Positions 33,640-41,120 of a stretch of DNA of 41,120 bases are shown in pieces; position 1 is the stretch's first letter; every line of letters starts with the position of its first letter. The stretch comes from Sperchopsis tessellata (taxonomy: Eukaryota; Arthropoda; Insecta; Coleoptera; Hydrophilidae). The translations under genes and the position numbers were made by a program. The stretch is taken from contig JAWQRN010000076.1 of NCBI GenBank assembly GCA_033557685.1, positions 1-41,120 on the forward strand, read 5' to 3'. A model generated the notes under the pieces. That model was not told the origin of the DNA. It saw only the letters and a program-made list of their open reading frames with translations, and made no database searches.

Positions 33640-35440
33640 CTTATTATTGTGATTTTTGGAATATAAAATTCTATTATCAAATTTAATAAGTAGTACTTTC
33701 AGAGATACGAATTTCGTTTTCTTGTCTAAAATGGAAAACGATAATACCCTTTTAACAAATAAAAATGCAAAAAATATTCCCCAACTTATAAGGAAAGTTT
33801 CATGATAGAAAATTAGAGTTCTGTTTTTTCAAATTAAATGTTATTTCTACATGTGTTACAATGAGAGAGGGTGACAACTAACAGAAAATATAGATTTAAA
33901 TAGAAGATATAGATCGTGGTTTTTTTCTTAAGATATACATATGGTGTACAGGATCCTGAGAAAAGTTATATTAAATGCAGTAAATATTTGTTTCTAAATT
34001 TCCGTCGTCCAAAATACAGGTGTATTTATTCTTAAGTATATAAAAATGATTATGGATTCAGATTATATCCATTGCCTTAATAATGCTTATAGATTCTCCT
34101 CTTACAGGCATTGGCAGCAGGATAATAATTTATATTGAGTATTGTAGTGAGAATAAGTTATGCTATGGATACATCCTTTATCATATTAACTGTTGATGTC
34201 CGTAATAATACGGGAAGAAAAATTACATTATATTGAGACCATATAAGCCATACCTACTAACATTAATAAATGTAGATAGTATTAGGTCCTAGTAAAAAAC
34301 AACAGTAAATACTTAAATTGACAGAATAATGCGTAACCAGAAAAACAGTTTACAATTAACTGTTCCCTTTCAGTATAAAAATAAAGTGAATCCGTGTATA
34401 TTTAGAGACAGTATTGGAAAACTGAATGTCGGCAGGCGTCCGGAGCGTCGGCTTGAACGAAATCAATTTATTTCGTTTCGTTAATGAAGCAAGTACAAGT
34501 AAATCTGGGCTAATCCGTCGTCTGTTCGTACATGGGTGGAACGATGTTCGACGAGTTGTGGCAGCGCCGATCTATCAACGCTTCAGCTCAGTAGATCACC
34601 GATTCTCCGACATCTTTACCACTTGTCCTGCCACGTTACCCTCCATCCTCGTTATGCAGAAGGTTTGATGCTTTTCCCAAGATTGCCCCATCAATCTTCC
34701 CCAATGTTCCTACATTGTATACTCTTTGTTTTCTTTATGGAGACGTAAGCTACTTCACAGCCGCATTCAATTAGTTTCAGTTCCAGTACTTCTTGTGGGG
34801 TAAGTGTATTAAGGGGTTCTTGAGTTTACTCGGCTACTTGCCCCTGGTCACTATCCTTATCTTGAAATGTTTTCGCGTACATTGTGATCGCGGAGCTTAT
34901 TCAAAAATATTTATACAATTATGGTAAGTTGAATACGTCAGTTTACATATATGTGTACAATTTGTAGGGTAGCAAATATTAAATGTAAGTGAAATTTATA
35001 ATCTTGAAAAAGAAAGGCAACTACTAACACAATGTGTTGCATAATATTTAAGAATTCTATTTATGTAATATTTTTTGTTAAATTAACCTTTTAGCTGCGG
35101 CAATCTCTTATGAGTAACGGTATTTCTCAGCATTTATTGTAACACGCACTTACTTTATTTAACTCCATTATAAGAAGAAGATAACCTAGCATTAATATTT
35201 AAAACTTGCATGGATACAACTAAATTATAAACTTTAGGTTTTAAAAATCATGAAAACGCTAACGGAATTAGTAATTTCTAAAAATAGGTACATAATGCAG
35301 ATATATACGTTTTCGGCCGATAAAAGCTTAATATATTGTTATTACATTAAAATTGGTAAAAATGCTTTGTTTTAATATTTTATATATTCTCTAAGATATT
35401 TTTTCGTCCACTTTTTGTCACTTATTGTACAGTCTGGAAG
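33640..35440. other. Mostly AT-rich; one unidentified open frame
   Basis: The only notable piece is a GC-richer plus-strand frame of 80 codons at 34426-34668 (start MSAGVRSVGLNEIN, later FVHGWNDVRRVVAAPIYQRF). A second overlapping frame runs to 34748. I recognise no domain and cannot tell which strand, if any, is coding. It could be a host exon or an unknown repeat. The rest shows nothing. Confidence 0.4.
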
Positions 35441-35559
35441 TGAAAATATTTCAAACGATCGTCACCAGTAGTCAATTTAGTCCATTCTTGAATATAGGTC
35501 TTTCCCAATTGTTTCCGTTCCCTGTTCTGTGCTACCCGGATCCATGATGGACCGAGTGC

Positions 35560-36730
35560 TCATTTAAAATCGTTGTACCATCGCATAAGTGGTCTTCCTC
35601 TCTTGTGTTCGTACGGCCTCCATTCTATCATTCGCCTTTCCCATCTCATCCCATCGCTTCTTGCAAATTTCCATTTGAGAGATGAGGCTTTCTCTCCTAT
35701 ATCGGTGAGTTTGGTTATTGCTCTCACTCTGTCGTTTTGGTATCTATTTTTTCTAGTTGTACTTGTCATTGACCTTTACATAGGTCTTTTCATTGTAATC
35801 TAGCTCTTTAATTTACGATGTTGCGCTAATTTCTTATTTAGCAGGATGCACGATAATTTCCCGAAGGCCATCCATTCACCCTCAGTGATTCTCTTTATAG
35901 GTCTTCAATTATTTCTGTTAAGTCTTCTCTATTTTGTGCAAGGATAACAATATCATCAAAGTATCTCAGATTAGTTATTCGAGCTCCATTGATGTTGATG
36001 CCATTGTCATTCCTGTCAATTTTCTTATAATGTGAAGATTTTTGGGGATAGTGAATCGCCTTGGCGTACTCCTCTTTGGAGTTGAACAGGTTTCATTTTT
36101 TCGTGGAGGATGTAAGCTGCAGTTGCCTCTCGGTTGCATTATTTTATAAAATCACTATATCTGTGGTCTATTCTGCTATTTACCATTGTTTTATAGACCG
36201 CCCATGTTTCTATGCTCTCACAGACTTTTAGTAGTCCACAAACGCTAAATACGATAGGTATCTTCAGTCGTTGGATTTTTCTATGATAATTTTAATTGTC
36301 AGTAAGTGATTGTTATTGCCGTAGTTTCTCCTAAATCCAGCCTGTTGGTAATAATTTAGCTTTCTTTCCAGTCTGTTGGTAATTATTTTTGTCTATAGTT
36401 TGTGTAAATGTGACATCAGACTGACCGGGTGATAATTTTCCATCTTGTTGTTATCCCCTTTTTTGTAAGGTAGTGCCACATTTGCGTTTATTCATTTTTT
36501 GGTATTATTCCTGTCTTTAAGCAATTGTTTAGTACATTCGCAATTTCCTTTAGTAAGTTCCCTACTCTTTCTCGAATCATTTGTATCGAGATGTTGTCAT
36601 CTCCCGTCGTCTTCTTGGTCTTCATGTTGTTCAAAGTTGCTTTTGCTTCTTCTATGTCTATCTCAGGGATGTTTTCCGAGCCTACGTTCTGTATTTTTCT
36701 CTTCAGTATATCAGCATCATCTCTCTCTGG
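35560..36730 (-). pseudogene. Reverse transcriptase of the second RTE-like LINE
   Basis: The minus strand reads EIDIEEAKATLNNMKTKKTT with GDDNISIQMIRERVGNLLKE (36680-36560), then NCLKTGIIPKNE. A palm region full of stops follows (RKAYD-like text near 36240, AYILHEKMKPVQLQRGVRQG from about 36120, then DSLSPKIFT). After a shift, NGININGARITNLRYFDDIV (36010-35950) carries the catalytic YFDD at 35952-35963, a Phe variant of YADD, followed by ILAQNREDLTEIIEDL. The C-terminal frame at 35769-35560 has RVRAITKLTDIGEKASSLKW, RMIEWRPYEHKRGRPLMRWY and a stop or frame loss, as usual for this family. Frameshifts occur every few hundred bases. Confidence 0.8.
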
Positions 36731-37037
36731 TAGTGTTTTTGATTCGTATAGAAATCTTCTGCTATACGTAAGATTTCGTCTCGGTCATGAGTTCCTTCTT
36801 TGTTCCGTAGCCAATTAATTTCTATTCTTCCTGCGTTTCGTTTGAAGCATTTTATACATTTTTATGTTGTATCACTTCGTACACTTGTTTTTATCGTGTT
36901 TATATCCTTTGTTTTCGTATATTTATTCAAATATTTCTATTGACTTCTACGTATTCTGGAGTTACTCTATTTTCTGTTGCTATTAGTTTTCTATATACCA
37001 TTAGATTAATTGTTTCATCATCAATGCATTGCTCTCT

Positions 37038-37720
37038 TTATGCTTTTCGTGGATCTATGTTGTTTAGTTGTTTTACTGATTTCTGTATTACTTTTGTCAG
37101 TTTCTCATTCATTTCGTCCACTAACTCACTATTCAGGTCAGCCGTTGCTAGGGTTTTGTCTATTATTTCTTTATACAGATTATGATGTTTTCCGAGTTCT
37201 TCTGCTGTTGTTTTTGTAGATATATTTTTTATCCTGTTTCCTCTTTTGATTTTCTTATCAGTGGCTATCATTGCTCTAACAAGCCTGTTGTCACTCACTG
37301 TATTGAATGTATTTGGTGTTGTGACGTCTTGAGTTACATCTTTTCTGTCTGTGAGTACGTAATCTGTTTCATTCTCAATGTTCCCGTCTGGGAATATCCA
37401 TGTCCATTTTCGTTGTGGTCGCTTTTTGATGAAGGAGCTCCTAGAGAATAGATTGTTTTCACACATAAAATTCATCATAGTATTCCCTATTTCGTTTCTG
37501 TTGCCCAGTCTATAAATTCCTATATATTTTGCATCTTTCTCTTGTCTATTACTAATTTTAGCGTTATATTCTCACATTATTATTTTTCTCTGCTTGGGGT
37601 CACTTTATATAGCTGATTGTAAGTGTTCGTAGAAATCGTCAATTTATTTGTCTGTATGTGTCGACGTGGGTGCATATACTTGTATGATTTGCAGTTTAAT
37701 ACTAGATACTCTTAATTTTC
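37038..37720 (-). pseudogene. Endonuclease domain and linker of the second RTE-like LINE
   Basis: The minus strand from about 37690 gives IIQVYAPTSTHTDK, then DPKQRKIIM*EYNAKISNRQ, where the usual GDFNAK is EYNAK with a preceding stop. GIYRLGNRNEIGNTMMNFMC follows, and a 146-codon open frame from 37478 carries RKWTWIFPDGNIENETDYVL, NTVSDNRLVRAMIATD (SDNRLV in place of the usual SDHRLV) and the Lys-rich linker toward RT. The SDH His to Asn change and the GDF to EY change each remove a catalytic position. The WNVR start is lost, so the 5' end of the element is truncated or eroded at ~37730. Confidence 0.78.
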
Positions 37721-37911
37721 TTCAACCTTCATGCGCTTTACTTTGAGCGAAATTTAGCCCTGTAAGGATCGTTTTTCATAATGACTGGCTGTGCCTATGC
37801 ACAATATTTTTAATAATCTCTGATGCATGTGCATTTTTCCTCTGTTTTAAAAATGTGTTGTCAGCTTGGTAAGACCTTTAAAAGTATATTATAATTTGGT
37901 TTGCTTGGGTA

Positions 37912-38181
37912 TATATGGTGTTTTGCTCCAGTGGCTATCATAATTTCCTACTACGCCTGACGTCTCTTTTGGCGCACCCTTTTTGGACCAATGCTTATTT
38001 ATTAAATTTTAATGATGCAGTGAATTGTTTTGATGACGTTCAGTTTGTAAATTATGACGCTATTCTTAAGATTTTTAAGATTAACTCCCCTAGGTATGGT
38101 CGGATTCTGCAGAGAAATCTTAATTGCATTGAGAAATATTGCAGTGTCAATCAGTTATTCTTATATCTTGCTAAATAGAGT
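37912..38181 (+). pseudogene. Jockey-like LINE RT fragment (plus strand)
   Basis: An 87-codon open frame. LAHPFWTNAYLLNFNDAVNC (from 37966) can be aligned to the PQGSxLGPLLFxxFINDxxNC block, and FDDVQFVNYDAILKIFKINS to the CFxxVQFLLYADDxKIFKxI block, with YADD degraded to YDAI. ILQRNLNCIEKYCSVNQLFL (38105-38165) matches the LQxDLNxIxxYCxxNxLFLNxxKC thumb start. The fragment ends in a stop at 38176-38178 and nothing recognisable flanks it. It is on the opposite strand to the adjacent RTE-like LINE and is an independent insertion or a recombination fragment. Confidence 0.6.
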
Positions 38182-38184
38182 ATA

Positions 38185-38595
38185 ATAATTTATTTAAAAA
38201 AAAACATATTGGACCTATCACAATTAAGATATGTACCTATACAGAGGACCTAATATATATTTTGTACTATACCAGACGATATGTCTAAAAGCATACAGAA
38301 CATGGGATCTATTATATGAACCACAAAAACAAAAGTAAAAAACCTAAGTCAAAAATTTCTCTATATAAACCAACAGAAGTTAACATTCATAGAACTGATA
38401 GAATTGGGAAGGATTTATTTCCTACCTTTAGTTTAAATTTAATTTAAATTTTCCTTATACAGTTTCCCTAAATGATTTCGAATTTATTTCTCTGCAAGAC
38501 AGATGCTTTATATTTGATATATTTATTTTTTAAATTACATATACTATTACGAAATCACTTTAAAGTAACTAGATCATCCTAGCCTTCGCTAGACC
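38185..38595. other. No gene seen
   Basis: AT-rich spacer; no motif recognised. Confidence 0.5.
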
Positions 38596-38599
38596 GCAC

Positions 38600-38895
38600 C
38601 ATATGCTTCAAAGCGATCATCCCATCAACTAGTCTAGTAAGATAACAGATCTTCGTCAGCTTCAGTCAGAAGAAACTAGACATAGTCTGGTTGTATAATC
38701 TACAACGCCGGAAAGGTATATGCCCTAAGCTGAATCAAGAAACAACAAAAAGGAAAACTGAAAGTCATACACTATGATCGGCAAGCCCCATTCGCCAGCT
38801 TCCAAGAAGACCATCATCGGGTAGAAGATTTACAAGTCCATGATGAAGAGAAGGATTTCGAGTCATACCTGAAGTTTCAGAAGGCCATAAGCTAG
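38600..38895 (+). pseudogene. Gypsy pol C-terminus, second copy
   Basis: From 38679 the plus strand reads DIVWLYNLQRRKGICPKLNQ, the integrase C-terminal GDLVWLYNPxRRKGxxPKL motif with the Trp intact. After a frame change it gives KVIHYDRQAPFASFQEDHHR (the KxKVVHxDRLAPF block), VEDLQVHDEEKDFESYLKFQ and a stop at 38893-38895. The same family as 26160-26401 (compare QVQDEEKEFES with QVHDEEKDFES), but here the DNA is truncated both upstream and downstream. In the intact family this domain follows the integrase core and ends the polyprotein. Confidence 0.72.
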
Positions 38896-38934
38896 ATTTC
38901 AACGTTATTACAGAAAAAGAAGAAGATCTGTATG

Positions 38935-39062
38935 AATGTTATTTTCGGGTGAAAGCCGTGTAGAGGCTCTGACAATTGCCGACGTTTCATCTACTGTTGC
39001 AAGGGATATTTTCAAGGCGAGTGATGTTACTTAAATGAATGAATTCACTGCAGTGGCTCCCT
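38935..39062 (-). repeat. Penelope-type terminal repeat fragment, copy 4
   Basis: GTGTAGAGGCTCTGACAATT, GCCGACGTTTCATCTACTGT, TGCAAGGGATATTTTCAAGG and CGAGTGATGTTACTT follow in the same order and orientation as the repeat at 8100-8225. On the minus strand this has a TTGAAAATATCCC block, a 10-nt loop, then a GATGAAACG block, i.e. the CTGAAGATG-stem-GAAACG pattern with mutations. It directly abuts the Gypsy pol fragment. Confidence 0.5.
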
Positions 39063-39184
39063 TCTTATGAACTAAGTTAGTTGTATCTACGAGAGATAAG
39101 TATTTGTCGTACGTTATAGTTCGCGATAAAATACTCTGTTTACAACCCACAAAGGATTCCATAAACCTTGCACTGCTCTTCCAG

Positions 39185-40500
39185 AACCTCAACAGCAATG
39201 TTTCTAACAACAGTCAAGGCCGACATAGCAACCAATATTTTCCGTAGGAGGAATTTCAGAAATGATACCTGAAATAAACGAATTGCATAAGGTCCTCAAC
39301 ATAACCAAACTATTAATACTCATCAGAAAGTTCAGGACGATGTACCAAAATAAACCATTAGATTTACAAAATGGAAATACTTTCGAATTCTTAATTATAC
39401 GATTATACAATTAGCGACTAGAATGCTAATAGAGCTCTCAACATACTAAAAAAGCTTAAAATCGTACTGTAGGAATATGATATCGACATATCTCTAATCG
39501 GGGAAACAAAGCACTAAAAATCTACAACAATCACCCAAAATAAGAGGAGAAGCAGCAATACTAACAATAAAACATCGGAATTCTTACCAAGAAGTGCCAG
39601 TCAACACCACCGCTCCTGAAGCCATATCAACTAAAATTAACAACATCACAATATCCAGCATTCGCCAGAAACCTTAATCCAAATTTTCGAAGCTAACCTA
39701 CACATACTACACTCTGGAAGAAAAGTAATCATAACTTGAACATACCGATTGGAGTAACAACAGGAACAACATAAACGGACGCATACTTCAAAATCACAAC
39801 CTCAACTATAACTACATAATTAACCACCCAGGCTCACCAATACACTACCATGCAATAAAATAAATTCCATCAAAATAGATCTCGCACTTACGAACAATAT
39901 CACCGTAAACCTGCCAGATGCATAAAAAAAGAATAGACTCTGACTACCTCCCAGTCATCTTCAGGGTCGATATTGAAGCTGCGTTTGAATAACATCCAAT
40001 GAACACGTTCAATTACAAACTTGCTAATATGTCCAGCCTTTCAACATTCAACCCGAAAACACTTGCAAATAACACGACCGAAGACGCAAGGACACAAGCC
40101 GCAAACAATACAATCCCACTTCACAACCCAACACGAAAACTAGACTAACTGCCGAGCTACATCCTCGAAGCCATAAAATACATAAACAGGCTCAGAAGAC
40201 ATGATTGACAGAAACCACACAACTCGCAAAGTGAAAAAACTAATTCAAGAATACAGGCATGGAACTTGTGCCAAAGAAGCCCAACGTACAGGTTCCACCT
40301 CTTTACGGCACTCGAAGAATTGTATTTAAGGCACCTAGAAAACTTCGACGACGGCGACGATTACCCTGACTTAGAACTGATTGTTAACATAACAGTTCAA
40401 AATCTCTTCCGAAATGAAACCGGCTAACTCCTACATATTATCAAAAAAGTCAAACCAAGTCATCCTCAAACAACTATCGAGTAAAGGATTTGTTTAGATC
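39185..40500 (+). pseudogene. 5' half of a jockey-like LINE (ORF1 end and endonuclease)
   Basis: 39185-39420 has the feel of an ORF1 C-terminus (EISEMIPEINELHKVLNITK-like, LLILIRKFRTMYQ). It is followed by LKKLKIVL*EYDIDISLIGE (39447-39510), the endonuclease start block LxxLKxFLxExxIDIxLIsET, and then RGEAAILTIKHRNSYQEVPV. IDSDYLPVIFRVD at 39933-39974 is the SDHLPVIF motif with His replaced by Tyr, so the nuclease would be inactive. LPSYILEAIKYINRLRRH (40150-40203) matches the LPPYIxxLIRxKNRLRRxW linker before RT. The GDFNAK block is not recognisable, and the RT itself is absent; the text fades into AT-rich DNA near 40500. Non-LTR copies normally lack the 5' end, so keeping only the 5' half implies a later deletion. 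Confidence 0.62.
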
Positions 40501-40504
40501 ACAA

Positions 40505-41051
40505 ATATCGTAAACTCATGTATGAATTCAGAATATATTCCGAAGATCCTCAGTTTTTCGCAGGAATAATGTACCCAATGGCCACATATAGCTGTTTAAT
40601 ATGTCTGTGATAGATCCAATACCTGAACCGTACTATCACAAAAATAGTTACATAGATGGACCAAAGAAGTAGGAATTTATGCGATAGTTTATTTCAATAG
40701 TGTATTATTTAACGGAAGATATAAACACGTGGAAAAAAACCAAAATGTTTCATAACTACTTACTGGATAGTCACAGGTCGTTTACTCCGACCAGCTAACG
40801 GAAGGGGAAAGTACAATTGGTCGCATGAATACCGACGTGATCTTATATAATTTCATTGATGATAAGAGTACACAAATGTTATTACTTAAAATGAGAAGAC
40901 ATGTGTATACACGAAAAGAGTATTTAAAATCAAGGGTTAATGTATTGAGGCATCTACTGAATATTGTAACATTTTGACAGAAAAAAACACATATTTTAAT
41001 TTAAGAAATATGGCAAAAAAATATCTAGTTTAGCATTTAATGAAAATGATA

Positions 41052-41055
<4 letters not shown>
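40505..41055. other. No gene seen
   Basis: AT-rich, no motif recognised. Confidence 0.5.

Positions 41056-41101
<46 letters not shown>
41056..41101. repeat. (TA)n microsatellite at the right edge
   Basis: About 46 bp of TA dinucleotides, followed by TTGTGATATA and a T run to the window end. The window also opens with a short TA run. Confidence 0.95.
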
Positions 41102-41104
<3 letters not shown>

Positions 41105-41120
41105 GATATATTTTTTTTCA

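Larger units (their letters stand above)
35445..37730 (-). mobile_element. Second RTE-like LINE, different family, nearly complete ORF2
   Basis: Minus-strand element with endonuclease (37710-37280) and RT (36720-35560). It differs from the 21-24 kb element at diagnostic blocks (GVRQGDSLSPKIFT against GVRQGCILSPVLFN), so the two are separate families. The 3' end lies near 35445, after the C-terminal HKRGRPLMRWYNDF block. The plus-strand open frames at 36499-36818 and 36940-37219 are antisense shadows. Confidence 0.78.

Noticed and set aside
36499..37219. Four overlapping plus-strand open frames with hydrophobic, Ser/Leu/Phe-rich translations
   Set aside because: They are antisense shadows of the minus-strand RTE-like RT and linker, whose motifs are readable in the opposite direction.
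41056..41101. TA run as a possible AT-hook origin or chromosome end
   Set aside because: A simple dinucleotide microsatellite; a similar run lies at 2753-2799, and no telomeric TTAGG repeats are present.
1..41120. CRISPR array, toxin-antitoxin, prophage or other bacterial defence system
   Set aside because: No regularly spaced repeats, no ribosome-binding sites and no bacterial gene density. All recognised coding remnants belong to eukaryotic mobile elements or arthropod gene families.

Overview
This window looks like gene-poor, AT-rich intergenic DNA from an arthropod, most likely an insect with a large, repeat-laden genome. I see no intact host gene, no operon-like layout, no rRNA, no CRISPR array and no bacterial coding signature. 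What can be recognised is a graveyard of transposable elements of many classes, nearly all broken by stops, frameshifts and internal deletions. They are separated by long AT-rich stretches in which I see nothing.

Layout. 0.8-3.6 kb: a Penelope-type terminal fragment, a decayed copy of a repetitive arthropod protein family that keeps a 105-nt intron, and a probable Gypsy gag remnant. 3.9-4.2 kb: a tRNA-derived SINE. 5.8-6.5 kb: a pair of ~100-bp direct repeats around ~450 bp, like a small terminal-repeat element. 6.7-8.3 kb: the 3' part of a Penelope-like element (minus strand) with a GIY-YIG endonuclease domain and, downstream, a hammerhead-like CTGATGA...GAAAC motif. 9.8-14.3 kb: almost featureless. 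14.3-18.3 kb: a nearly complete I-clade LINE (minus) with endonuclease, reverse transcriptase, RNase H and a tandem 3' tail; beside it lies the C-terminal end of a second RNase-H-bearing LINE (18.9-19.3 kb). 21.1-24.0 kb: an RTE/BovB-like LINE (plus) with an internal RT deletion. 25.1-25.8 kb: a mariner copy that has lost two of its three catalytic acids. 25.9-27.2 kb: a Gypsy remnant in which gag is joined to the end of integrase. 30.5-32.4 kb: a jockey-like LINE (minus). 35.4-37.7 kb: a second, different RTE-like LINE (minus). 37.9-38.2 kb: a jockey-like RT fragment. 38.6-38.9 kb: a second Gypsy pol C-terminus of the same family as the one at 26 kb. 38.9-39.1 kb: another Penelope-type terminal fragment. 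39.2-40.5 kb: the 5' half of a jockey-like LINE (plus). TA microsatellites lie at 2.75 kb and at the right edge.

These pieces do not work together as a system; they record successive insertions. The points most worth a second look are the intron-bearing repetitive gene family, the Penelope element with its possible ribozyme motif and its five same-orientation terminal fragments, the small direct-repeat element, and a short unidentified coding-like stretch at 33.4-33.6 kb. Element names rest on protein motifs read by eye. No database search was run.
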